A DNA stretch of 51,657 nt from Rhizopus sp. PT2906 (taxonomy: Eukaryota > Mucoromycota > Mucoromycetes > Mucorales > Rhizopodaceae), in the NCBI GenBank assembly GCA_025529335.1, contig JAMYHX010000302.1, forward strand, positions 1 to 51,657. The letters are read 5' to 3'. A program made the translations under genes and the position numbers. The notes under the pieces were generated by a model. It was given only the letters and a program-made list of their open reading frames with translations, was not told where the DNA came from and did not search any database. Positions within the stretch are counted from its first letter, which is position 1; every line of letters begins with the position of its first letter. Below are positions 1 to 10,607 of the stretch, piece after piece.

Positions 1-574
1 TTTACGCAAATAATTTTTTTATTTTATGACAACATTTTATAAAATTAATGTCAATAATTAATAAAAATACAGTATGCGTCTATGAATAGTACAACTCATA
101 CTTTATGTCTATAACCTTATCTTGTTCCTCTTTTATGCCTATAGAATGAGTAAATATGCCCCTTCGTGTATATACATATTTGTATGTTTGTGTGTGTGAG
201 TCCGTGAAGTGGGTAACGTCACAAAAACTTATGTCTTACAGATCTTTTCTTTGGGCCTTATTCTTATCCACAATTATATCATTGATAAATGCAATACGAT
301 CATGAATAGCACTGGAATAAGTTTGCATGATTTTCCAAGGATCACCGTCGGATGTCCTATATACTTTAATACTGTACACCCGGATACTGCTTGAGCATAT
401 TTGAGGTAAAGACTGAATGATGTTGGGAGGTTGAGAGAAAATTTCAAGGCAGATGCTAGCAGATCATCCTTATAAATGCAGTTGAACGGTTACAGTATTC
501 ATTCAGTCAAAATAACAGACGATATGGATACGTCAAGGGCTGTGGAACCTTTCACGAACCTTTTTTGGATGCGC

Positions 575-614
<40 letters not shown>

Positions 615-741
615 ATTATCAAACGTGAAAAATTCCCTTCCGCTTAGTAAAATGAACAACAGGAGGATGAGGAACATGCTTGCTTTCGACGTTTATTCAT
701 TTCAGCTTCAGGCACCAGTGGCTTAACTCGCGATATTTTTA
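1..741. other. Left-edge region without a supported gene
   Basis: AT-rich sequence with no convincing gene. A short open stretch at 209-394 on the plus strand begins with GTG and ends with a fragment of the form IxLHDFPRI. This could be a decayed helicase-like or transposon remnant, but nothing else supports it. A 37-nt poly(A) run lies near 577-613. The sequence just before 742 probably holds the promoter of the asparaginyl-tRNA synthetase gene; no clear TATA box was seen. Confidence 0.4.
577..613. repeat. Poly(A) tract (37 nt)
   Basis: An uninterrupted run of A lies about 190 nt upstream of the AsnRS start. It may be a simple homopolymer in a fungal promoter or the tail of a retroposed sequence; no coding sequence is visible before it. 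Confidence 0.9.
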
Positions 742-804
742 ATGTCCGAATTCATGGGCCTGGCTGTCCTTCTCTCCCTTATTTTTGCTAATCTATCCAC
801 ACCT

Positions 805-2310
805 ATGCATCGATTACAACGTGCGTTTTACTCGACAAGATCTATTCTACCCAACAAAACTATAAAATCGATCCTAAAGAATGAGACTAGTGATGCACGC
901 GTTTCAGTCACCGGGTGGATACGTTCTGTTCGAAAACAAAAACAGCTGAGCTTTGCTGTCATCAATGACGGTTCAAATTTGAAAGGCATACAGGCCATCT
1001 TGAATAATGAAGATGCTAAAGCGTAAATAGAAAAAAAAATGCTTTCTACTTTTATGCGCACACGTATATGCTGACGCTTTTTTTTTTCTTGGACAAAGAT
1101 TAACAACAGGAGCTTGTGTGGAGTTAAAAGGGTTGTTGATAGATAGCCCAGGTAGAGAACAGAATAAAGAACTCCAAGTGAGCTCTGTCAAAGTGTTAGG
1201 AGAATGCGATGGTGTAATATATATGCTTGTGTCTTGCAGAAAAACTGGCTGATTCATTTTTTTTTAACGAAATAGACGTACCCTCTTCAAAAGAAACGCC
1301 ACTCGACTGAATTTTTGAGAAGCATTGGTCACCTAAGGATGCGTGGTAATACAGGCAGTGCAGTTTTACGCGTAAGAAACGCAGCTGGCGAGGGACTACA
1401 CAGTTTCTTCAGAGACCAAGAATTTATTTTGACTAATACACCCATCTTGACTGCTCATGACTGTGAAGGGGCTGGAGAGGTCTTCAAGGTGCATGGAAGC
1501 GAAAAGTTTTTCAAGAGACCAGTCTATTTGACTGTTTCTGGACAACTACAGGCTGAGACAACGGCATCTGCCATGTCCCGAGTTTATACGTTTGGGCCGA
1601 CCTTTAGAGCAGAGGAATCGATGACATCGCGTCACTTGGCCGAGTTTTGGATGCTGGAAGCTGAAATGGCCTTTATTGATCAACTAGATACCCTTTTGGA
1701 TGTAGCTGAGGCTAGTATTCAGGAATCAACTCGGTACGTCTTGGAGAACTGCTCAGAGGATATTGCGTTCTTCAACCAGTGGATAGATAAATCATTACTT
1801 GAAAGACTGCAAAAGAGCATCGATAAGCCATTTGTCAGGATGTCCTATACAGAAGCAATAGAAGTGCTGCAAAAACATCAAGACAAATTTACGTATCCAA
1901 CTACCTGGGGATCCAGCTTACAATCTGAACATGAGAAATACCTGGCATCCGAGTACTGTCAGCAACCGGTTTTTATAACGGATTATCCAGCAGAGCAAAA
2001 ACCATTCTACATGAGAGCTAATGACGATGGCAAGACAGTAGGTTGCTTTGATCTATTAGTACCTGGCATTGGTGAACTGATAGGAGGATCATTACGTGAA
2101 GAAAGATTGGGGTTATTGGAAAAGAAGATGCAGGAAGCTAAATTAAATCTGGAAGAGTATCAATGGTATCTCGATTTACGAAGATACGGTAGCGCACCCC
2201 ATGGCGGATACGGTGTTGGATTTGAACGATTTATGCTTTGGTTGACTGGGCTTGATAATGTTAGAGAAGTGATACCAATGCCCAGATGGTTTCACCACTG
2301 CAAATATTAA
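805..2310 (+). CDS. NARS2: Mitochondrial asparaginyl-tRNA synthetase
   Basis: Charges mitochondrial tRNA-Asn with asparagine. Three exons: start to 1022, 1099-1213 and 1276-2310, joined by introns of 76 and 62 nt with GTAAAT and GTAATA donors. The first exon carries the OB-fold anticodon-binding domain (VSVTGWIRSVRKQK). The long third exon carries the class II core: TYPLQKKRHSTEFLR, motif 2 (FRAEESMTSRHLAEFWMLE) and motif 3 (GVGFERFMLWLTG), ending EVIPMPR as usual for AsnRS. I start at 805 because MHRLQRAFYSTRS is a typical mitochondrial presequence; an in-frame ATG at 742 would add a 21-residue hydrophobic stretch and give 476 aa. The C-terminus is bacterial-type and complete. It is tail-to-tail with the PP2A gene, the stops being about 75 nt apart. 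Confidence 0.93.
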
Positions 2311-2384
2311 AATTATCTGTTCAATATAAGAAAAAGTATAATATATAAATGGATTGGTTTTGGTTTATTCATTTCTACTTGACA

Positions 2385-4866
2385 TTAGTTGGGCACGCTT
2401 TGTTGAGTAGCAGCACCCGGTGCATGACTCAATACTTCATCTAAGCTGACGTGTCGAGATAGTTCATTAAATACCTAACATAAAAGTGAGTGATGGTTAT
2501 CTACAAGATCAAGAGACTACATACAGTTTCATCTACAGGTATAATAGATTTTCGTCTGAAAGTTTGGTATTGCGCAGGTGGACCATCAATCTGTTGAAGA
2601 TCAGAATGAAGGTCTTTTTCTTCTTTCTGATGGTTTACAGGATCTTCATCTATTATATTGACACTTTCGAGCTCATTTGTGATACATTCTATTTCATCAT
2701 CACATATCTTTTGGAACACTTCATTCTTTGATTCTTGTGGTGTGTATTCTGCCTCCTTGCTACTAATTGACATCTTTTCTACTTTCTGTCGTAGTAATTT
2801 CCAATTATCTTCTCTTTCCTTTTGCAATTTACGTTCTCTATTAAAAGAATATGAGTTATGTTAAAGAGCTAAAAGTTTGCATTGCTTACAGCTGCTTTTG
2901 GTTTTTGTATTCATTAGCACATTCGTCAAATAAGGCTGGATCAATATCAATACATAGCTTCAATGCCGTATATACCAGACTGAGGATGGTTCTATTATAG
3001 GATAAGTCATAGAATATAATCACTCATGTCTGCACTTACTTGTTCCAATGTGTTTTTGAAGTTTTGTATAAAGTTGGAAATATCAGAGGCATAATTACCT
3101 TTATGTTTTCTGCCATCATACTTACAACGTAATCGTTACTCCAATAGTACAAGGCCCTCTCTGATACTTGGAAATGGGAGCTTGCGACACATTGACTTAA
3201 TTTAGTAAATAATGGACACATAATCTTTTGGAATTCATGAACATCAATCACATCTAAAATTTCTTCAATTTCATTCAAAAACATCACTTCCTTTGGGCTA
3301 TTCACTTTAGGCCAGTAACGCAATAGTCCGGTGATGACCTAGGAAGAATTGAGTCTCTATGGTGATTACATGCATCTTTAACTTACTTCGTATGTCAAAC
3401 TTTGATCCTTTTCCAAGAATTGAACAACACAGTAAGCCAGTTGAGGATGGTACAAGACGAGAGATTTGACCTTGTGTAAAGGGATCAAAACATTGGAAAG
3501 GAATAGCTTGTGTTCTTCCTTTAATGGTAGTGCAAATCCATTGATGATACTTCCAAGGATTTCTAAAAATTCAGCAACCCCATTGTGTCTTTCGGTTTCA
3601 TAGATGAATTGGAAAAATATGTTGTTGATGGATCGACGGATGAAGGCACGCAGGTTGAGAAATTTGCCGTAAATTCGGTGCAAGGTTGTCTTTAAGAAAT
3701 CACGCTCACGAGGATCTTCAGAGTCAAAGAGTTCCAAAAGCTACACTAAAGTCAACACAGTATTCTTTAGAATTCAGGGTAACTTTACCTGATTAATAAA
3801 CTTGTGATCAATGTATTTTTTTGCATAATTTATGTTGAATTCAGGTGATTCCAAAAATCGAAGAAAGAATTCATAAACGATTTGTAAGTGCGGCCAAGCA
3901 AGTTCTAATACAGGCTCATCTTCTTCGGGATCAAATGCGTCACCAATTGGATTGACAGGTGGAGGAATTGGACGGAAGAGATTGATGGCAAACTATAGAT
4001 GTGATATTAGTTTACTTGCAAAAATAAAAAGATAATTACCATATGGATGATCTCGGGATACACATTTTCTGTTAGCACGCCTCTGTTCATTGAAATATAC
4101 TCTAATATTTCTTGAAGAGTCTGACGCTTGATCTCTTTCTCTCGTAGTTCAGACGAAGGATCACTAAAGTCAAATACAACTGTACATTGCTTTATCTTTC
4201 TGATAAATAAATCTTGACGCATATGAATTGGCACCTCTAATGATAAAAAGATAAGATAATCAAGTACACACTCAGCCTTGACTCCTTACCGTGAAAAGCA
4301 GGCGTGGGTTCCAATTGAACTTTTTCAGTGACATAAAATCGAGATGACTTTTGACGACGAGGAGCTTTACTGATAGGAATTTGATCGATAGGTGCATTTT
4401 TAAGACGATGATATAAAGGTCCAGGATCGGGTTTAGCGTTATGCATAAAAGTAACATTACCATTTACTCGAGGAGCTTTCACTTGCTATATAGACACAAG
4501 ATGAATATTTACTGTTTATTGTTTCTATTTTTTTTTTTTACCGTATCTGATGCATTTGAAGGATCGATGATAATATTCGGCTTTGGTGAATCAGGTGCTA
4601 TGTTTGCCTTTGGCTCCACCGTCTGCTGTTTATTCAATGTATTGGGCGTATTGGTGATGATAGTATGATTGTTATTTGTAGTCATGGTAACAGGAGTTGG
4701 GGTAGGAGTTGTTGGTTCTTGTGGTTGTTCTTGTTTGTTGTTGTTGTTGTTGTTGTTGTTGTTTGAGTCAGTATACTTTGACCTCGTAAGCTATAGACAA
4801 GAATAAATAACGTTGTGTGAATATAAACAAGATAAACATTACAACTTCTTTCCATCCTTTCATCAT
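2385..4866 (-). CDS. RTS1: PP2A regulatory subunit B56 (Rts1/Par1 type)
   Basis: Regulatory B' subunit that targets protein phosphatase 2A. Ten exons can be joined in frame: 4843-4866, 4542-4790, 4290-4485, 4040-4236, 3789-3992, 3387-3740, 3040-3338, 2890-2991, 2525-2837 and 2385-2474, giving 675 aa. The first exon is only 24 nt and encodes MMKGWKEV, resembling the MMRGFKQR start of yeast Rts1; it splices to LTRSKYTDS and a poly-Asn tract. The conserved B56 core follows: a PAFHEVPIHMRQDLF-like entry, DPRERDFLKTTLHRIYGKFL, and RALYYWSND. The tail is acidic and ends HAPGAATQQSVPN, encoded by its own last exon after a GTATGT donor at 2524. It is head-to-head with the PfkB gene. Confidence 0.93.
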
Positions 4867-5199
4867 TTCAAATCAACAACTCTACACACAAAGTCAATTA
4901 GAGTCCTTTTTATGTTCAAAGATCAACTTACAAAAGTAAATATAAGCACTAAAAAAATAAAGAGAAAAAGAGGGAGAAAAATAAAGAGTTGTTGTTTTTT
5001 TTATAAACAAGGTACAAATATCTATCAAAAAGGAGAAGGTTAAAAAAGGGGGATTAGACAGCACCTTTTTTAATAAACAGAGCTTTTTGTGTACCTTTTC
5101 TTTAAATGAACTTTAGATTTTTGCCCAATCAAATAAACTTGAACTGTCAATTTAATTTTGTCTGGTTTTTTTTTTTTATTTATTCAAAAGGACTGTGAT
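4867..5199. promoter_or_regulatory. Bidirectional promoter region, RTS1 / PfkB kinase
   Basis: 333 nt between the start codons of two divergent genes. It holds A-rich stretches around 4945-5000 and a T-rich tract at 5168-5180 just before the kinase start. No clean TATA box or known operator was recognised. The role is inferred from the divergent arrangement only. Confidence 0.5.
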
Positions 5200-6598
5200 A
5201 TGCTTTCAAGACCTGTCAGAGTTTATCCCTTGTTGATATGTCTTCTTTTTTTAACTAGTTCTTTAGTTATTAGTTATTGGTGGCGTTGCTCTTGATATCA
5301 CTTCAACTGTTAGTCCATCTATCAAGTCGTCTGTTTTATACACTTCAACGCCTGGGAAGATAACGCAAACGTTAGGTGGAGTGGGGCGTAATATAGCCGA
5401 GGCTGCCATGAGAACGGGTGCAAAGGTTCGTCTAGTGTCTGTCGTAGGTGATGATTTGGCTGGTATAAACATATATGAAGGAATGAAATTATTGAAAATG
5501 GTATATACAAAATATGAAAGAGGATAATTGATATTTATGCATATATGCAGGATACAAGACACATTCAGACATTAAAAGGACATAATACAGCTGTAGGACA
5601 TTAGACAGCATCAGTTTATGTTGATATTAAAAACTATAGGTCTATAATGCATTACACTCAAATACGGGTCAATTGGTAGCTGCAGTGGCTGACATGGATA
5701 TATTTGAACACATGGATGGCGTCAAGGTGAGTTTAGTAAGTTTATGTTTGTATCATTTATTTCATTACGTTTGTAGGTCGCATCTATCATACAAAATGAA
5801 CAACCTAATCTCGTTTGTTTTGATGGCAATATATCATCCAAAGTGATGAAAGAAATAGCCAAAACATGTCATGCATTTCGTATTCCAGGTAAGTTCATAT
5901 CAGTTTTATACATCATATTAGCCTTACTCTTGTGTCTATTTGAAAACAAGCATTCTTTGAGCCCACTTCTGTACCAAAGTCATTAAAACTATTCAATCAT
6001 CATGAGACTCTTCAAGTACGATCTATAAGATACATTTCCCCAAATCAATTTGAACTAGACGCCATGTCTCAAGAAATCGAGTCGACTCCAGCACTATACA
6101 AACAAATCAAGTCCAACAAGTATATTCACACTTATAGTAAGAAAAAAAATAAAATAAGATAGGTATCCAATGATATACATTCATACGTCCTTAAGACGAT
6201 CTTTCTCCTTTAGCAGTCAAAACATTACCACAAGCAATGTATCTATCCCACTTTATTCCTAACGTGATCACAAAGCTTGGAGAAGAAGGGTGTCTTTATG
6301 TAGGTGAAGCGGGCATCAAATATTTTCCACCAGAAACCATTTTGCCACATGAAATTAAGAGTGTCACTGGAGCTGGAGATTGGTAATCTTGATTTCGTAA
6401 TTTTGTGATATTTATATATATAAACCCTTTTTTTTCTATGTCAGCTTCGTTGGTACATTCATAGCTAATCTTCAAAGACACCCTATCGATACTCATCTGG
6501 ATCATATCGTTCAAAAATCTCAACTAGCAGCCATTCGTACCTTAAAATCTGACAAGGCAGTCAGTGTAGACATTAATCATGACTTGATGCTAAACTAA
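5200..6598 (+). CDS. PfkB-family carbohydrate kinase, pseudouridine-kinase-like
   Basis: Ribokinase/PfkB-fold kinase; the closest family pattern is pseudouridine kinase, which makes pseudouridine 5'-phosphate. Eight exons join in phase: 5200-5220, 5267-5500, 5551-5592, 5640-5726, 5777-5888, 5951-6136, 6217-6382 and 6445-6598, giving 333 aa. The N-terminus reads MLSRPVRLLVIGGVALD; the glycine-rich motif GGVGRNIAEAAMRTGA and the C-terminal PfkB signature with catalytic Asp, VTGAGDCFVGTF, are both present. The TAG seen at about 5602 falls inside an intron. Many fungal homologues are fused to a pseudouridine-5'-phosphate glycosidase domain; here there is no room for one. The first intron (46 nt, GTTTAT donor) is the least certain join. 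Substrate is inferred. Confidence 0.85.
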
Positions 6599-6649
6599 TA
6601 AAGTTTATCCGCTCGGTCCTTGAAAAAAAAAGAAATCCCTGCGTTAAAT

Positions 6650-6704
6650 CTGATATTCCCCCGCGTTCTTTTTTTTCTTTCTTTTTTTTTTTCAATTCAA
6701 AACC
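6650..6704 (+). promoter_or_regulatory. Pyrimidine-rich leader of the malate dehydrogenase gene
   Basis: The 40 nt before the MDH start are almost pure T/C followed by CAATTCAAAACC-ATG. Long CT tracts just upstream of the start are typical of highly expressed fungal genes. The strong codon bias of the following gene fits high expression. Confidence 0.5.
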
Positions 6705-7775
6705 ATGTTTGCCGCTTCTCGTGTCTTTGCCTTTGGTGCTGCTAAGCGTTCTTTCTCTACCTCCTCTGCTAATCTTACCAAGGTTGCTGTTCTTGGTGCT
6801 GCTGGTGGTATCGGTCAGCCCTTGTCTTTGCTCTTGAAGGAAAACCCTCACGTCACTCACCTTTCTCTTTACGATATTGTCAATGCCCCTGGTGTTGCTG
6901 CTGACCTTAGCCACATCAACACTAACTCCAAGGTCACTGGTCACTCTCCCGAAGGTGAGGGTTTGAAGGCCGCCCTTGAAGATGCTCACGTCGTTGTCAT
7001 TCCTGCTGGTGTTCCTCGTAAGCCCGGTATGACTCGTGATGACTTGTTCAACACCAATGCTGGTATTGTTCGTGACCTTGCTGAAGCTACTGCCAAGTAA
7101 GTTATTTTTGTAATATGTGTGTGTATTTGTGTTATTGAACTGTGTCTTAGGTACGCCCCTAACGCTCATGTCCTTATCATCTCCAACCCTGTCAACTCCA
7201 CTGTTCCTATCTTTGCTGAAACCTTAAAGAAGGCTGGTGTCTTCAACCCCAAGCGTCTTTATGGTGTCACTACCCTTGACGTTGTCCGTGCCTCTCGCTT
7301 CGTTGCCGAAGTCAAGAACTTGGACCCCAAGGATGTCAAGGTTACCGTTGTTGGTGGTCACTCTGGTGTGACTATCGTCCCTCTTCTTTCTCAAACCGGT
7401 CTTAAATTCACCAAGGAAGAACTCGATGCCTTGACCCACCGTATCCAATATGGTGGTGATGAAGTTGTCAAGGCCAAGAACGGCGCTGGTTCTGCCACTC
7501 TCTCCATGGCCTATGCTGGTGCTCGTTTCGCCAACTCTGTTTTGGAAGCCACTGTTGGTGGTAAGAAGGGTGTGATCGAACCCTCTTTTGTCAAGTCTGA
7601 TGTCTTTGCCAAGGAAGGTGTTGAATACTTCTCTACCAACATTGAACTCGGCCCTGAAGGTGTTGAAAAGATCCATGAAGTTGGTCAAATCACTGACTAT
7701 GAAAAGGAACTCATTTCCAAGGCTATTCCTGAATTGCAAAAGAACATTGAAAAGGGTAACAAGTTCGTTCAGTAA
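6705..7775 (+). CDS. MDH1: Mitochondrial malate dehydrogenase
   Basis: NAD-dependent interconversion of malate and oxaloacetate in the mitochondrial matrix (TCA cycle). Two exons, 6705-7096 and 7151-7775, give 338 aa, the usual length. The presequence MFAASRVFAFGAAKRSFSTS is rich in Arg, Ser and Ala. The NAD-binding loop GAAGGIGQPL, the substrate-binding loop around IPAGVPRKPGMTRDDLF, the ISNPVNSTVP segment and the active-site histidine in VVGGHSGVTIVPLLS are all intact. Codon choice is strongly biased to C- or T-ending codons compared with neighbours, implying high expression. Confidence 0.97.
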
Positions 7776-7994
7776 ATTATTCCATCCTCCCCTTTTTCTT
7801 GTATACAACATGTCACATTAGCTACACTTCGTAAATAAAGAGAGAGAAAAATATATATTTTTGTATTAAACAAGTATAAAGAAAAGAGAGAGCTTATTAA
7901 GTGAAAATTGCTTGATTGGGCTGAGAAGTATTTTTTTTCTTTTTGTAGATTGTACCCCTTTTTCTCTTTTTTTTTTCTCTCTTTAATATTTTGC

Positions 7995-9127
7995 ATGTTT
8001 AATACCTCAAACAATACCAACAACAGCAGTAACAATGGTGGCATCACTTCTTTTTTAAAACTGAAATGGAGAACTTCAACAAAATACAACATAAAGCCTA
8101 GATTACCCAACACGGTAGACGACATAGAACGAGACTGGGTTAGACATAACGCTCTTAAGCTGGCTTTTGAGAACGATTTTAAAGCACCTATCGAAAGATT
8201 ATTACAAGCAGGTGGTAGTGAAGTATTGGATATTGGCTGTGGTGCTGGCTTTTGGACAACAGTAAATAAAGAATCAGAGATTAACAAGAGACTGATTATC
8301 TTTAAAGGATATGGCAGCTCGTTTTCCGCTTTCTTATTTCATTGGTCTTGATATTGATAAAAATGTACTGCCGACAAGGTAAAAAGAGATGAAGGATGAA
8401 ATTGAATGTACTTATTTTTTTTTGAAGTCCTTGTGGAAGAAATGTATTATACCAACACATGGACTTGATTGAACTTCCTTTACCATTTGAAGATGCAACA
8501 TTTGATTATGTCTTTGTACGCTCAATGCTGAGCACCATGCCTGATCATCTATGGGATGATGTATTAAAAGAGCTTATAAGAATAATGAAAAAGGGCGCTT
8601 ATATTGAATGTGTAGAAGCATATGATAACCTATTTGATACCGGACCTTCCATGAATATCCTTATAGAACGTAAGTGATTATAATAGAGAAAAGCGAGAGG
8701 GGGAAATGACTGAGCATCACTGATAGTGGTACTTAGATCAACACAGCAACCTCCATATTCTCCAACTAAAGAGAATAGCAGAAACCCATGGCCGAATCGA
8801 CTTGCTAACATCAGTCAGTTGATGGGGATGCGAATCCATCATACACATACGCCCGTCGGCTTTCATGGCGGAGAAATAGGCGCACTCTTATTAGAGTACT
8901 GGGAACGAATGATCAGTAGTTATAGAGATGAATGGATAGCTAACAAGTGGATAGATGAAGAAGAACTAGAAAAGACAATAGAGCTCATGAAAGAAGAAGT
9001 GGAAGAGCACAACACGTACATGTCATGGTATTCTGTCGTCGCTCGGAAAAAAGGCTATGCAGGGCCAGTACTTCAATTTGATGATGTGGATGATGACGGC
9101 ACTGTTTATACAACGACATGTTGTTAA
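7995..9127 (+). CDS. SAM-dependent methyltransferase (class I), possible frame break
   Basis: Class I methyltransferase; motif I is VLDIGCGAGFWT, followed by IGLDID and LPLPFEDATFDYVFVRSM. Exons 7995-8261, 8308-8378 and 8428-8670 join cleanly. The last part is uncertain. The best-looking acceptor (8736) leads into a helix-like stretch LQLKRIAETHGRIDLL and then TGA at 8820. The clear family C-terminus (THTPVGFHGGEIGALLLEYW to 9127) lies in another frame. An acceptor after 8714 or 8771 would reach that frame directly without the intervening helix. The gene is either spliced unusually, frameshifted, or contains a one-base sequence error. Substrate unknown. Its stop lies 35 nt from that of the convergent acyl-CoA dehydrogenase gene. 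Confidence 0.75.
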
Positions 9128-9162
9128 ATAAACTTTTTTTTTTCTATTTATTCTACACATTC

Positions 9163-10497
9163 TTAAAATCCACCCAACGCAGAAGCACCGGATTGTGCCA
9201 AATCTGCCAAACCACGCGAGACGACCAAACGTTGAATCTGTGAGGTGCCTTCATAAATCATAAAGATCTTTGCATCACGCATTAACTTTTCGACAGGATA
9301 TTCTGTATTGAAACCATTTCCACCAAAGATTTGAACAGCATCAGCAGCACACTTGTTGGCTGTCTCACTGGCCATAGCCTTGGCCATACTAGCGTACCAT
9401 GTATTTCTCTGACCTTGATCACGCATCCAGGCGGAACGATAGACCATCAGACGAGAGGCCTCGATATTCATGATCATATCAGCCAACATGAAGGCGACAG
9501 CTTGGTGATTGAATATGGGCTTACCCATCGTCTTACGCTCGAGGGAATATTTCGTTGCTTCTTCCATGGCACGACGTGCTAAACCAACGGCACCTGCGGC
9601 CACAAGGGGACGTGTGATATCGAATGCCTTCATTGCGATCTTGAAGCCTTCTCCTTCCCGACCGAGGACGTTTTCGGCTGGAACGACCACATCTTCAAAT
9701 GTCACTCCGCGGGTATCAGAGGCACGTTGGCCCATGTTGATTTCCTTACGACCCAAGGTGATACCAGGGGTATCGGCATCAACGATGAAACCGGTAAATG
9801 CGCTTCCTGTGGGTGCATCTGGGTTGGTGCGAGCAAGGACAAAGAACCAGTTGGCATGACCGGCATTGGTAATCCACATCTTTTGTCCGTTCAGTACCCA
9901 GCTACCGTCAGCCTTCTTGACAGCCTGTGTACGAAGACCGGCAACATCAGAGCCTGCTCCAGGTTCAGTCACACCGTATGAAGCAACCAAAGGTTCTTCT
10001 GTCATACGACCTAAATATTTTTTCTTTTGAAAGTCGTTACCAGCGACCACAAGAGGTGCCTCAGCAAGATTGTTGGCTTCGATAGCAGTTTGGATACCTA
10101 TATATATATATATATTTATAAATATACACATGTTTGATTCTTTATCATCATTCTCCCTTTTTTTTTTTTTTTTACCTGAACAACCGTATGCTAATTCTTC
10201 TGAAATAAGAGCACTATCGAATACACCCAGTTCCATACCACCATATTTTGATTCTACGTGTGTATTGACTAATCCAAGCTCCCAAGCCTTCTTGATGATC
10301 TCCCAAGGGTACTTTCCAGTTTGATCATGCTCAGCGGCAACAGGGATGATTTCTTCCTTTGTAAATTTACGTGCCATCTCCTGGATTGATTTTTGCTCCT
10401 CTGTTAAACTGAAAGCCATGCCCAAGGGAGCAGGAGAGGCTTCAGAGGAATACTGACGAACAAGGGGACGTAATCTGGATAAGGAGGATCGAAGCAT
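9163..10497 (-). CDS. ACADM: Medium-chain acyl-CoA dehydrogenase, mitochondrial
   Basis: FAD enzyme that carries out the first step of mitochondrial beta-oxidation. Exons 10176-10497 and 9163-10097 give 418 aa. The start at 10497 is chosen because MLRSSLSRLRPLVRQYSSEA is a typical matrix presequence; an ATG at 10530 would add 11 hydrophobic residues. Family signatures are present: ASYGVTEPGAGSDVAG, GQKMWITNAGHANWFF, and the C-terminal KIFMIYEGTSQIQRL, whose Glu in YEGT is the catalytic base position of the medium-chain class. The intron carries T-rich and TA-repeat tracts. Chain-length preference is inferred from sequence similarity only. Confidence 0.95.
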   Translation of the reverse strand: MLRSSLSRLRPLVRQYSSEASPAPLGMAFSLTEEQKSIQEMARKFTKEEIIPVAAEHDQTGKYPWEIIKKAWELGLVNTHVESKYGGMELGVFDSALISEELAYGCSGKKKKKRENDDKESNMCIFINIYIYIGIQTAIEANNLAEAPLVVAGNDFQKKKYLGRMTEEPLVASYGVTEPGAGSDVAGLRTQAVKKADGSWVLNGQKMWITNAGHANWFFVLARTNPDAPTGSAFTGFIVDADTPGITLGRKEINMGQRASDTRGVTFEDVVVPAENVLGREGEGFKIAMKAFDITRPLVAAGAVGLARRAMEEATKYSLERKTMGKPIFNHQAVAFMLADMIMNIEASRLMVYRSAWMRDQGQRNTWYASMAKAMASETANKCAADAVQIFGGNGFNTEYPVEKLMRDAKIFMIYEGTSQIQRLVVSRGLADLAQSGASALGGF

Positions 10498-10607
10498 GGA
10501 ATAAAATGATAACAAAAAGAAAAAGGTCAAGAAGAAAAAAAATATTTATTTATTTGTCATTTTATTCATGTGAAAGTGACAAAAAGTATTGTGACACTGT
10601 GTGTGAA

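Noticed and set aside
209..394. 61-aa frame at the left edge
   Set aside because: GTG start, no promoter and only a weak DFP motif; at most an old transposon scrap.
5596..5604. Apparent in-frame TAG in the PfkB kinase gene
   Set aside because: It lies inside an intron: splicing GCT/GTAGGA to CTATAG/GTCTATAAT gives NTAVYNALHSNTGQLVAAV, which fits the family.
6573..7169. Long minus-strand frames opposite the malate dehydrogenase gene (also 7224-7811)
   Set aside because: They are shadows caused by the strong codon bias of MDH1 on the plus strand; no family pattern, no introns, no promoter.
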